21,444 nt of DNA, taken from contig DUTZ01000110.1 of the NCBI GenBank assembly GCA_012841845.1, positions 1-21,444 of the forward strand. The letters run 5' to 3'. A program made the position numbers and the translations under genes. Of the stretch, positions 1-7,284 are shown one piece after another (position 1 is the first letter of the stretch; every line of letters starts with the position of its first letter). The stretch is from Actinomycetales bacterium (GTDB lineage Bacteria > Actinomycetota > Actinomycetes > Mycobacteriales > Mycobacteriaceae). Below the pieces are notes generated by a model, which did no database searches, was not told the DNA's origin, and saw only the letters and a program-made list of their open reading frames with translations.

Positions 1-2900
1 GACGGCTCGGCCGGGGCCGGGGCGGGGTGCGCCGCTTCGAGCGCGGCGGCGAGCGCGGCCGGGTCGGCGACGGCCTGGCGCCCGCGACGGAACGCCTGGA
101 GGTTGCGCTCCACGGCCACGCCGTTGAGCTCGACGGCCCGCTCGATCGACGCCGCCGACACGGGCAGCGCGCCGGACTGGAACGCGGCGCCCACGAGGAG
201 CATGTTGGCGGAGACGGTCTCGCCGAACAGTCGCTCGGAGAGTTCGCCGGCGTCCAGGCGCACGGACCGGGCGCAGGCCCGCTCCACCGCCCCGGAGACC
301 TGCGCGTCGGCGGGGTAGCCCACCGCGGTGTCCACGACCATCTGCCCGGTGGGGACCCTGGTCGTGGAGACGACGGCGGTGGTGCGGTCGCGGCCGGCCA
401 CCTTGAGGTTGACCGGATCGGCGCCCACGAGTCCGTCGGCACAGAGGTAGAGGTCCGCCTCGCCGGTGGCCACCTTGGCGGCGAGCTCCTGCGGGCCGGC
501 GGTGAGCGTGACGTCGGAGACCACGGCGCCGCCCTTCTGCGCCAGGCCGGTCATGTCGAGGGTGCGTGCCACGTGGCCGTCGAGCACGGCGGCGGTGGCC
601 AGCACGGCCGACACGGTGACGATCCCCGTGCCGCCGATGCCGGTGATGCGCAGGTGGAAGGGGGCCTCGCCGGTGAGGGCCCGCGTGTCGGGGGCGGCCA
701 CCTCGTCGTCGTCGAGATCCGGGACCGTCACCGCCGCGCGGCGCTTCTCACCGGGGGTCACGGTGACGAACGACGGGCAGTCGCCGTCGAGGCACGACAG
801 GTCGAGGTTGCAGCTCGACTGGTCGATCCGCGTCTTGCGGCCGAACTCGGTGTCGACCGGGTGCACGGACAGGCAGTTGGACTTCTGCCCGCAGTCGCCG
901 CAGCCCTCGCAGATGCGCTCGTTGATCACCACCCGCTCGGTGGGGGTGGGGACGGTGCCGCGCTTGCGGCCACGCCGCTTCTCTGCCGCGCAGTGCTGGT
1001 CGTGGACCAGGACGGTGACCCCGGGGACGGCGGCGAGTTCGCGCTGGACGTCGAGCATGTCGGCGCGGTCGCGGACCTCGACACCGCGGGGGAGGCCGGC
1101 TGCGCGCGTCCGCTTGACGTCGTCGGTGGTGACGACGACCTTGGCGACCTTCTCCGCGAGCAGCAGCCGGCACGTCTCGGCGAGCGACTTGCCGCCGACC
1201 GTGTCCTGGCCGCCGGTCATGGCGACGGTGCCGTTGAACAGCAGCTTGTAGGTGATGTTCTCGCCGGCGCCCACGGCCGCGCGCAGCGCGAGGGAGGCGG
1301 AGTGGTCGAAGGTGCCGTCGCCGACGTTCTGGACGAAGTGCGTCTCGGAGACGAACGGCGCCATGCCGAGCCACTGCGCGCCCTCGCCGCCCATCTGGGT
1401 GACGCCGGTGATGTCGCCGACCTGCGACTCCGGCTGGAGCAGCACCATGGCGTGGCAGCCGATGCCGGCGCCGACGAGCGTGCCCTCGGAGACCTTGGTC
1501 GAGGAGTTGTGCGGGCAGCCGCTACAGAAGTAGGGGCTGCGGGTGAGGACGGGCAGCTCGATCCGCCCGCGGCCCCGACCGGCGCCCTCCTGCCACGCCC
1601 GCACGGACTCGAGCCCGTGGACGGTGCCGAGCCGGTGCGCCAGGCCGCGGGTCACCGAGTCCACGTCGAGCTCGCCGAATCGGCTGAACAGCGTGGAGCC
1701 GTCCTCGTTGGTCTTGCCGCGCACGTCGGGGGTGTGGGGGCGGTCGTAGAGGATCTCGCGGATCATGGTCTCGATGAAGTCGCGCTTCTCCTCGACCACG
1801 ATCACCTCCTCGAGGCCGTCGACTAAGCGGTACAGCATCTCCCGCTCCATGGGGTAGACCATGCCCAGCTTGAGCAGGCGGATGCCGCGCCGCGCCAACT
1901 CGTCCTCGTCGAGGCCGAGCCGGGCCAGCGCCGAGCGGACGTCCAGGTAGGTCTTGCCGGCGGCGACGATCCCGATCCGGTCGTCGGCGGTGCGCGCGAC
2001 CATCCGGTTGATGCCGTTGATGCGCGCGTACTCCAGGGCCCGCGGGATGCGGGTGGTGAGCTGGTTCTGCTCGAGCTCCATGAGGGTGGCGCCGAGCAGG
2101 CGGGCGTCGGGCACGTGCGGGCTGCGGCCGAGGTCGCCGAGGTGCGGCAGGACCCGGTCGGGATGCACGTCGGCCGTCGAGGAGCCGTCCGCGACGTGCG
2201 CCGAGATCTTGAGCGCGGTCCACAGGCCGGAGACCCGGCTCATCACCGCCGCGTGGACGCCCAGGTCGAGGATGTCCTGCGAGTCGGCGGGGTAGAGGAT
2301 CGGCATGTAGAGGTCCGCGAGCGCCATCTCGGAGGCGCACGGCACGGTCGAGGACTTGGCGCCCGGGTCGTCGCCGACGAGCGCCACCGCCCCGCCGTTC
2401 GGGTCGGTGCCCACGAGGTTGGCGTGGCGCAGCGCGTCGGTCGCCCGGTCCAGGCCGGGCGCCTTGCCGTACCAGTAGCCCACGACGCCGGCGAGCTGCT
2501 CGCCCGAGACCGGACCGCGGCCCAGGGTGCCGGCACGCGAGGCGAGCTGGGCGCCCATGACGGAGGTGGCGCCGAGCTCCTCGTTGAGCGCGGGGCGGTG
2601 CACCACGTCGTAGGGGTCGAGGTAGGTGCGGGCACGCCGCGAGATCTCGAGGTCGTACCCGGCGAGCGGCGAGCCCTCGTAGCCGGAGATCAGCGAGCCG
2701 GTCGCGAGGTTCTGCCGGCGGTCCAGCCGGGCGCGGTCGCGGACCATCCGGACCAGCGCCTGGATGCCCGTGAGGAACACCGTGCCCTCGTCGCGCGTGT
2801 AGCGGTCCTCGAGGGAGAAGGAGTCGGCGTCGGGGCGCCCGCCGTGGTGGTGGTCGCGGTCGTGGCGCCCGTCGGTGTGGTGGCTGGTCACGGAGGTCAT
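1..2900 (-). CDS. Fused indolepyruvate (2-oxoacid) ferredoxin oxidoreductase, 3' end off the window
   Basis: Thiamine-diphosphate and Fe-S enzyme that oxidatively decarboxylates aryl or other 2-oxoacids to acyl-CoA while reducing ferredoxin. About 966 codons are visible from ATG at 2900; family members are near 1150 residues, so the C-terminal part lies beyond base 1. The N-terminal pyrimidine-type domain begins around SLEDRYTRDEGTVFLTG (about residues 28-44). The TPP site GDGTFDHS is at residues 527-534, followed after about 22 residues by LLFNGT. A [4Fe-4S] cluster motif CEGCGDCGQKSNC starts at residue 664. The gamma (POR) domain follows, with ITGIGGTG near residue 750. The first 24 residues are His-rich and not family-typical. 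The gene is divergent from an Lrp-type regulator, which probably controls it. The exact substrate (indolepyruvate, phenylpyruvate or branched-chain oxoacid) cannot be read from the sequence. Confidence 0.9.
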   Translation of the reverse strand, partial: MTSVTSHHTDGRHDRDHHHGGRPDADSFSLEDRYTRDEGTVFLTGIQALVRMVRDRARLDRRQNLATGSLISGYEGSPLAGYDLEISRRARTYLDPYDVVHRPALNEELGATSVMGAQLASRAGTLGRGPVSGEQLAGVVGYWYGKAPGLDRATDALRHANLVGTDPNGGAVALVGDDPGAKSSTVPCASEMALADLYMPILYPADSQDILDLGVHAAVMSRVSGLWTALKISAHVADGSSTADVHPDRVLPHLGDLGRSPHVPDARLLGATLMELEQNQLTTRIPRALEYARINGINRMVARTADDRIGIVAAGKTYLDVRSALARLGLDEDELARRGIRLLKLGMVYPMEREMLYRLVDGLEEVIVVEEKRDFIETMIREILYDRPHTPDVRGKTNEDGSTLFSRFGELDVDSVTRGLAHRLGTVHGLESVRAWQEGAGRGRGRIELPVLTRSPYFCSGCPHNSSTKVSEGTLVGAGIGCHAMVLLQPESQVGDITGVTQMGGEGAQWLGMAPFVSETHFVQNVGDGTFDHSASLALRAAVGAGENITYKLLFNGTVAMTGGQDTVGGKSLAETCRLLLAEKVAKVVVTTDDVKRTRAAGLPRGVEVRDRADMLDVQRELAAVPGVTVLVHDQHCAAEKRRGRKRGTVPTPTERVVINERICEGCGDCGQKSNCLSVHPVDTEFGRKTRIDQSSCNLDLSCLDGDCPSFVTVTPGEKRRAAVTVPDLDDDEVAAPDTRALTGEAPFHLRITGIGGTGIVTVSAVLATAAVLDGHVARTLDMTGLAQKGGAVVSDVTLTAGPQELAAKVATGEADLYLCADGLVGADPVNLKVAGRDRTTAVVSTTRVPTGQMVVDTAVGYPADAQVSGAVERACARSVRLDAGELSERLFGETVSANMLLVGAAFQSGALPVSAASIERAVELNGVAVERNLQAFRRGRQAVADPAALAAALEAAHPAPAPAEP

Positions 2901-2967
2901 CGGTGTCACCTGGCCTTGTGGGTCGGGTACGGCTGTGGCCGTCGTGTCCCCCGACCGTAACCGGGCA

Positions 2968-2983
2968 TGTGACCGGCGTCACG
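2968..2983. promoter_or_regulatory. Crp/GlxR-like binding site candidate
   Basis: TGTGACCGGCGTCACG has the form TGTGA-N6-TCACg, matching nine of the ten conserved positions of the Crp/GlxR consensus TGTGA-N6-TCACA. It lies between the divergent oxidoreductase and lrp genes. The motif is recognised by eye only; chance occurrence is possible. Confidence 0.4.
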
Positions 2984-3039
2984 CGGCCAGCGCCAAGACG
3001 GTACCGTTGGCCCGACGGCACGGTGGAGTGCGGGAGAAA

Positions 3040-3058
3040 GGTGGACCAGTGGTCCACC
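3040..3058. promoter_or_regulatory. 19-bp palindrome, candidate Lrp/AsnC operator
   Basis: GGTGGACCA-G-TGGTCCACC is a perfect inverted repeat with 9-bp arms around one central base. It ends 35 bp before the ATG of the lrp-type gene. Autoregulation through a palindrome next to the own gene is usual for this family, so it is the likeliest operator. It could also affect the divergent oxidoreductase. Confidence 0.55.
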
Positions 3059-3093
3059 GTCGGCCCGCCCGGGCGGACAGGTGGTGACGACGG

Positions 3094-3564
3094 ATGACGA
3101 CGGCGAGGCGGCTCGACGGACTGGATCGGCGGCTGCTGGGGCTCCTCATGAGCGAACCCCGGGCGGGCGTGCGCGAGTTCGCGCGCAGGCTCGGGGTGGC
3201 CCGGGGGACCGCGCAGTCGCGGCTCGACAAGCTCGTCGAGGGCGGCGTGATCGCCTCGTGGGCGCCGACGCTCGACCCGGCGGGGCTCGGCTACCCGCTG
3301 TCGGCGTTCGTCCACGTCCACCTGGCGCAGGCGCGGCTCGACTCCACCTGCGCCGGGCTGGCCCGGATCCCGCAGGTGCTCGAGGTGGTGTCGGTGGCCG
3401 GCGAGTTCGACCTCGTCTGCCGGGTGGTGGCGCGCGACCACGAGCACCTCGAGGACGTCTTCGGCGCGATCATCGCCACCGAGGGCGTCCTGCGCACACG
3501 CACGGAGATCGTGCTCACCCGGCGGGTGGGGCCGCGGGTGGCGCAGCTCGTCGAGGAGGGGTGA
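3094..3564 (+). CDS. Lrp/AsnC-family transcriptional regulator
   Basis: 156-residue DNA-binding regulator that probably senses an amino acid or 2-oxoacid. The N-terminal winged helix-turn-helix spans about residues 6-60 (LDGLDRRLLGLLM, then VREFARRLGVARGTAQSRLDKL, then GVI). The C-terminal RAM/ligand domain spans about residues 65-145 and includes the VSVAGEFDLVCRVVARD stretch typical of the family. Length is normal for Lrp/AsnC. ATG at 3094 places the HTH at the usual distance from the N terminus; no strong Shine-Dalgarno is seen. Divergent from the indolepyruvate oxidoreductase with a palindrome between them, which suggests control of that gene and of itself. The gene ends 10 bp from the convergent VapC-like toxin gene. 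Confidence 0.88.
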   Translation: MTTARRLDGLDRRLLGLLMSEPRAGVREFARRLGVARGTAQSRLDKLVEGGVIASWAPTLDPAGLGYPLSAFVHVHLAQARLDSTCAGLARIPQVLEVVSVAGEFDLVCRVVARDHEHLEDVFGAIIATEGVLRTRTEIVLTRRVGPRVAQLVEEG

Positions 3565-3574
3565 GTGGCGCTGT

Positions 3575-3991
3575 TCAGTCGGGTCGGCGATCTACGGCGA
3601 CGACCTCGAGCCCGGTGATCCCCTCGAAATCCGCGGGGTTGCAGGTGTAGACGGGGAGGCCTCGCGAGATGGCCACCGCGGCGATGAGTGCGTCGTAGGC
3701 CCGCGCGGCGGGCTTGCGGCCGGCATGTCGGAGTTCGGCGGCGACCCGGCCGAAGGCCCGGGCGGCTGCGGCGTCGAAGGGGATCGGATCGAAGTCGGTC
3801 TCGGCCACCTGGAGGTGGAGGAGTCGTTCGAGTCTCTCTTCCTGTGTTCGGGCGATGAGGGGGCCGACGGTCAACTCGGCGAGGGTGATCGTGGTGATCC
3901 GAGGGGTGGGCGGCAGGGCTCCCGGTTCGACGTCGACGAGGTCGATGAGGGTCGACGTGTCGAGGATTCCGACCTCGGGGGTCGGGCTCAC
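3575..3991 (-). CDS. VapC-like PIN-domain toxin (type II TA)
   Basis: 138-residue PIN-domain protein, presumed Mg-dependent endoribonuclease toxin. Visible acidic active-site residues are D11 (ILDTST), E39 (TLAEL), D100 (YDALIAA) and probably D121 (CNPADF), in normal order and spacing. It starts with GTG at 3991, overlapping the antitoxin stop by 4 bases (GTGA), so the two are translationally coupled. The reading frame is intact and all active-site acids are present, so it looks functional. The target RNA is not predictable from sequence. Confidence 0.88.
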   Translation of the reverse strand: MSPTPEVGILDTSTLIDLVDVEPGALPPTPRITTITLAELTVGPLIARTQEERLERLLHLQVAETDFDPIPFDAAAARAFGRVAAELRHAGRKPAARAYDALIAAVAISRGLPVYTCNPADFEGITGLEVVAVDRRPD

Positions 3992-4224
3992 AGTGACGGG
4001 TCGATCAGCTCGTCGAGCTCGGCTCGGAGTCGTGCCGCGTCCACCCTCGGGAGGTGCTTTCTCCTGCGGATGAGCTCCGCCGCGGACAGCGCGCGCCGGG
4101 CGACCGGGCTGAGGACGGCGACCGGCTCACCGTCCCGGGTCACCGTCAGGCTCTCGCCGGCGGAGACCCGGCCCAACACCTCGGCACCCTTGTTGCGCAG
4201 GTCTCTGACGCTGACGGTGTCCAT
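3988..4224 (-). CDS. Phd/YefM-type antitoxin paired with VapC
   Basis: 78-residue antitoxin. The N-terminal half (VSVRDLRNKGAEVLGRV, then LTVTRDGEPVAVLSPV) is the Phd/YefM DNA-binding fold. The C-terminal half, with the RRRKHLPRVDAARLRAELDE stretch, is the likely toxin-wrapping tail. It is expected to neutralise the PIN toxin and to repress its own promoter, where a palindrome lies between the -10 and -35 regions. Start is ATG at 4224. The predicted -10 box ends only 6 bases upstream, so the transcript may be leaderless, which fits the absence of a Shine-Dalgarno. Confidence 0.88.
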   Translation of the reverse strand: MDTVSVRDLRNKGAEVLGRVSAGESLTVTRDGEPVAVLSPVARRALSAAELIRRRKHLPRVDAARLRAELDELIDPSL

Positions 4225-4230
4225 GGGCCC

Positions 4231-4257
4231 AGTGTATCACCGGTGAGACGCGGTGAT
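4231..4257 (-). promoter_or_regulatory. vapBC promoter -10 and overlapping palindromic operator
   Basis: On the minus strand TACACT (4236-4231) is a good -10 box, with 6 bases (4230-4225) before the antitoxin ATG at 4224. Immediately upstream are a 10-bp perfect palindrome TCACCGGTGA (4237-4246) and a wider inverted repeat ATCACCG-N8-CGGTGAT (4236-4257). These are good candidates for the antitoxin autoregulation site. No clear -35 was found. Confidence 0.5.
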
Positions 4258-4295
4258 CTGCGGCCGAAGGGGCCGGAACGGGGTCGGTCGGCCCG

Positions 4296-5576
4296 TCAGG
4301 CGCGCGACGCCCCCACGCCGAGCGGGTCCGCGGTGGCGGCGAGGCCGCGGTCGAAGTCGGTGGGCCAGCGGTCGGCGATCGTCGCGTCGAGCGCCTCCAG
4401 GCGGACGAGCAGCGGGCCGTGCAGGTCCTCGGGGAGTTCGGCGAGCAGCGAGTGCAGCATCTCCCGCAGGCGGCGTCCGATCTGGAGGGAGTCCACGCCC
4501 GCGAGCCGGATCTCGTCGGTGGCCAGGCCCACGTAGTCCTCCCACTCCTGTCGCCAGCCCGCGTGGGCCGCACTGGGCGTGGTGGACAGGGTGGTGTCGA
4601 CGATGTCGACGAGCATCTCCTCGAGCGCGTCGAGCACCTGGACGGCGCGGCTCGGGTCGTTGGCCGCCGGCGGCAGAGCCTTGAGCGCGATGTCGACGAG
4701 CGTGCGCAGCGCGCCCACGGGCCCGTTGCGGGGCGCGTAGGCGTCGCCGATCGCGAGGCAGCCCAGGAGCGTGCGCCGGCGGGCGGGGGTCAGTGCCGGG
4801 CGGCCGCCGTCCGTCGCGGAGGCGAGGGAGAGCACCGGCGTGCGGGAGGTGAGCGCGTCGCCGACCCCGCACAGCAGGGTGATGTCCACGCCCCAGCGGC
4901 GCTGCAGCGCGTTGAGGCGCACGGTGTTGACGGCGAGGAGTGCGCTGCCGGTCGGTGGGCGCTCGCCGAGGCGGACCACCTCGCCGTCGAGCGAGCGGTG
5001 ACCCACGGTGGCCATGGTCGCGAGCAGGGTCGCCGGATCGAGCAGGTGCAGGGTCCGGGCGACGAGCGCGATGAGCAGGCCGGCGCCGACGAGCACGATG
5101 AGCAGGGCGCCCGCGGTGGACAGCAGCGGCGTGAACCGGTCGTCCGTCACGGCGTGGGCGAGCGCCACGAGGACGCAGTAGCCGAAGGCCGAGATGAACG
5201 TGGCCATGGACCAGCGGAAGATCCGGTCCCGGCGGATGAGGGGGACGATCCGCACCGAGAGCGACATCATGCCCGTCTGCATGACGGTGGTGAGGGCGGT
5301 GAAGACGAGGCCGGCGAGCGTGATCATGGCGCCGGCGACGATCACGAGGACGGTCGTCGTGGCCGCGTCGTCCATGAGGGGGTACCAGTCCACCCGGCCG
5401 CCCAGGTGGTGGTCCGCGGCCGGCAGGGCCACGCCCGCGGCGAGCGAGGCGGCGAGGAGGATCGCGCTGGTCCGCCACGTGCCGTCGTCACTGGTCGCGT
5501 GCCGCACCCGGGCCCAGCGCAGGCGGTCCGCGAACGACTCGGAACCCCGGGTGTCGGGGGTCGGCGGGGTGGTCAT
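4296..5576 (-). CDS. DUF2254 predicted membrane protein
   Basis: 426 residues from ATG at 5576; function unknown. The N-terminal half holds four predicted membrane segments: about residues 36-56 (TSAILLAASLAAGVALPAA), 73-100 (TTTVLVIVAGAMITLAGLVF), 125-146 (MATFISAFGYCVLVALAHAV) and 152-176 (LLSTAGALLIVLVGAGLLIALV). The C-terminal half is soluble and contains the DUF2254 signature DIALKALPPAANDPSRAV. A longer frame begins with TTG at 5639, but ATG 5576 gives the more typical N terminus. A TACGCT box lies 6 bases upstream of that ATG, so translation may be leaderless. It is divergent from accD with no obvious functional link. Confidence 0.8.
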   Translation of the reverse strand: MTTPPTPDTRGSESFADRLRWARVRHATSDDGTWRTSAILLAASLAAGVALPAADHHLGGRVDWYPLMDDAATTTVLVIVAGAMITLAGLVFTALTTVMQTGMMSLSVRIVPLIRRDRIFRWSMATFISAFGYCVLVALAHAVTDDRFTPLLSTAGALLIVLVGAGLLIALVARTLHLLDPATLLATMATVGHRSLDGEVVRLGERPPTGSALLAVNTVRLNALQRRWGVDITLLCGVGDALTSRTPVLSLASATDGGRPALTPARRRTLLGCLAIGDAYAPRNGPVGALRTLVDIALKALPPAANDPSRAVQVLDALEEMLVDIVDTTLSTTPSAAHAGWRQEWEDYVGLATDEIRLAGVDSLQIGRRLREMLHSLLAELPEDLHGPLLVRLEALDATIADRWPTDFDRGLAATADPLGVGASRA

Positions 5577-5632
5577 GGGACGAGCGTAGGGCGGCGTCGT
5601 CACCCGCCGGGGGTGTCCACCACTTTCGGGTA

Positions 5633-5661
5633 TGGACAAGTGTGATGCGGCCCACTACTCT
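5633..5661 (+). promoter_or_regulatory. Promoter of the accD-accA-fadE cluster
   Basis: TGGACA (5633-5638) and TACTCT (5656-5661) are separated by 17 bp, a good sigma-70-type arrangement. The predicted transcription start is near 5668, inside the inverted repeat at 5665-5690. Confidence 0.6.
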
Positions 5662-5664
5662 GGG

Positions 5665-5690
5665 TTTCAGTTAATCCGACTTAACTGAAA
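5665..5690. promoter_or_regulatory. Inverted-repeat operator before accD
   Basis: TTTCAGTTAA-N6-TTAACTGAAA is a perfect inverted repeat with 10-bp arms, AT-rich within GC-rich DNA. It covers the predicted start of transcription and ends just before the accD Shine-Dalgarno. Form and position fit a TetR-type repressor site. In M. tuberculosis the matching cluster is beside the TetR gene Rv2506 (BkaR). No such gene is in this window. Confidence 0.75.
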
Positions 5691-5704
5691 GGGGAGCGGT
5701 GTCC

Positions 5705-7276
5705 ATGACGGCCGCAACCAATCGACAGTCGCACCAGGAACTCCTCGCCGACCTGCGCGCCCGGCTCGACCGCGCCGCCCGGGGCGGCGGCGAGAAGGCC
5801 CGGGCCCGCCACCTCGAGCGGGGCAAGCTCCTCGCCCGCCAGCGCATCGACGTCCTGCTCGACCCGGGCAGCCCCTTCCTCGAGCTCTCCCCGCTCGCCG
5901 CCGAGGAGATGTACGGCGGCAAGGCGCCGGGCGCCGGCGTCGTGGCCGGCATCGGCCGCGTCTCCGGCCGGGAGTGCCTCGTGATCGCCAACGACGCCAC
6001 CGTCTCCGGCGGCACCTACTACCCGATGACGGTCAAGAAGCACCTGCGCGGCCAGGAGATCGCCCTGGCCAACAACCTGCCGTGCATCTACCTCGTCGAT
6101 TCCGGCGGCGCCATGCTGCTCCAGCAGGACGACGTCTTCCCGGACCGCGACCACTTCGGCCGCATCTTCTACAACCAGGCGACCATGTCCTCGAAGGGCA
6201 TCCCGCAGATCGCGGCCGTCATGGGCTCGTGCACCGCCGGCGGCGCCTACGTCCCGGCGATGAGCGACGAGGCCGTGATCGTCCGCAACCAGGGCACGAT
6301 CTTCCTCGCCGGCCCGCCGCTGGTGAAGGCCGCGACGGGCGAGGAGGTCACCGCCGAGGAGCTGGGCGGCGGCGACCTGCACGCCAAGACCTCCGGTGTC
6401 GTGGACCACCTGGCCGACGACGACTACGACGCGCTCATGAAGGTCCGCGAGATCGTCGCGACCTGCCCGCCCGCGCCCGAGCCGGAGTGGGAGGTGCTCG
6501 AGTCGGTGGAGCCGGTGCGCCCGCAGACCGACCTCTACGACCTCGTGCCCACCGACTCGCGCACCCCGTACGACGTGCGCGACGTCATCGGCACGATCGT
6601 CGACGGCGGCGAGTACACCGAGTTCAAGAAGGACTACGGCACCTCGATGGTCACGGCGTTCGCGCGGATCCACGGCCACCCCGTGGGGATCATCGGCAAC
6701 AACGGCGTGATCTTCTCCGAGTCCGCCCTCAAGGGCGCGCACTTCATCGAACTGTGCGACCGCCGCAAGATCCCGCTCGTGTTCCTGCAGAACATCACGG
6801 GATTCATGGTGGGCCGCCAGTACGAGGCGGGCGGCATCGCCAAGAACGGCGCCAAGATGGTCACCGCCGTGGCCTGCGCGCGGGTGCCGAAGTTCACCGT
6901 CGTCGTCGGCGGGTCGTTCGGCGCCGGCAACTACTCCATGTGCGGCCGCGCCTACTCGCCGCGGTTCCTGTGGATGTGGCCCAACGCGCGCATCGCCGTC
7001 ATGGGCGGCCCGCAGGCCGCCGACACCCTCGCCACCGTCCGCGCCGCCCAGGTGACCAAGGCCGGCGGGGAGTGGACCGACGAGCAGCACGAGGAGTTCA
7101 CCGCGCCGATCCGCGAGCAGTTCGAGGAGCAGTCCACGGCCTACTACTCCACGGCCCGCCTCTGGGACGACGGGATCATCGACCCCGCCGACACCCGCAC
7201 CGTCCTCGGTCTGGCGCTCGCCGCCGCCGCCAACGCCCCCCTCGAGCCGGTCAACAACGGCGTCTTCAGGATGTGA
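5705..7276 (+). CDS. accD1: Acyl-CoA carboxylase beta subunit (probable methylcrotonyl-CoA carboxylase)
   Basis: 523-residue carboxyltransferase subunit; moves CO2 from carboxybiotin to an acyl-CoA, here most likely 3-methylcrotonyl-CoA to give 3-methylglutaconyl-CoA. The N-terminal crotonase-like half contains [20 protein letters not shown]. The C-terminal half contains [20 protein letters not shown] and [11 protein letters not shown], typical of the methylcrotonyl-CoA/AccD1 branch. ATG at 5705 is preferred over GTG 5699: the Shine-Dalgarno AAAGGGGAG (5688-5696) is 8 bases from the ATG but only 2 from the GTG. First gene of the cluster, with accA 8 bases downstream. Homologous to M. tuberculosis AccD1 (Rv2502c). 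Substrate is inferred from subtype and neighbours. Confidence 0.93.
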   Translation: MTAATNRQSHQELLADLRARLDRAARGGGEKARARHLERGKLLARQRIDVLLDPGSPFLELSPLAAEEMYGGKAPGAGVVAGIGRVSGRECLVIANDATVSGGTYYPMTVKKHLRGQEIALANNLPCIYLVDSGGAMLLQQDDVFPDRDHFGRIFYNQATMSSKGIPQIAAVMGSCTAGGAYVPAMSDEAVIVRNQGTIFLAGPPLVKAATGEEVTAEELGGGDLHAKTSGVVDHLADDDYDALMKVREIVATCPPAPEPEWEVLESVEPVRPQTDLYDLVPTDSRTPYDVRDVIGTIVDGGEYTEFKKDYGTSMVTAFARIHGHPVGIIGNNGVIFSESALKGAHFIELCDRRKIPLVFLQNITGFMVGRQYEAGGIAKNGAKMVTAVACARVPKFTVVVGGSFGAGNYSMCGRAYSPRFLWMWPNARIAVMGGPQAADTLATVRAAQVTKAGGEWTDEQHEEFTAPIREQFEEQSTAYYSTARLWDDGIIDPADTRTVLGLALAAAANAPLEPVNNGVFRM

Positions 7277-7284
7277 GCTGACCA

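Noticed and set aside
27..1826. 599-codon plus-strand frame at the left edge
   Set aside because: Lies opposite the oxidoreductase, whose TPP and Fe-S motifs are unmistakable; the plus-strand translation has shadow composition.
4419..5645. 408-codon plus-strand frame opposite the DUF2254 gene
   Set aside because: Shadow frame; the minus-strand protein has membrane helices and the DUF2254 signature.
5699..5704. GTG 5699 as the accD start
   Set aside because: Only 2 bases from the Shine-Dalgarno; ATG 5705 has proper spacing.
5974..7281. 435-codon second frame within accD
   Set aside because: Arg/Pro-rich out-of-frame translation of a well-conserved gene.
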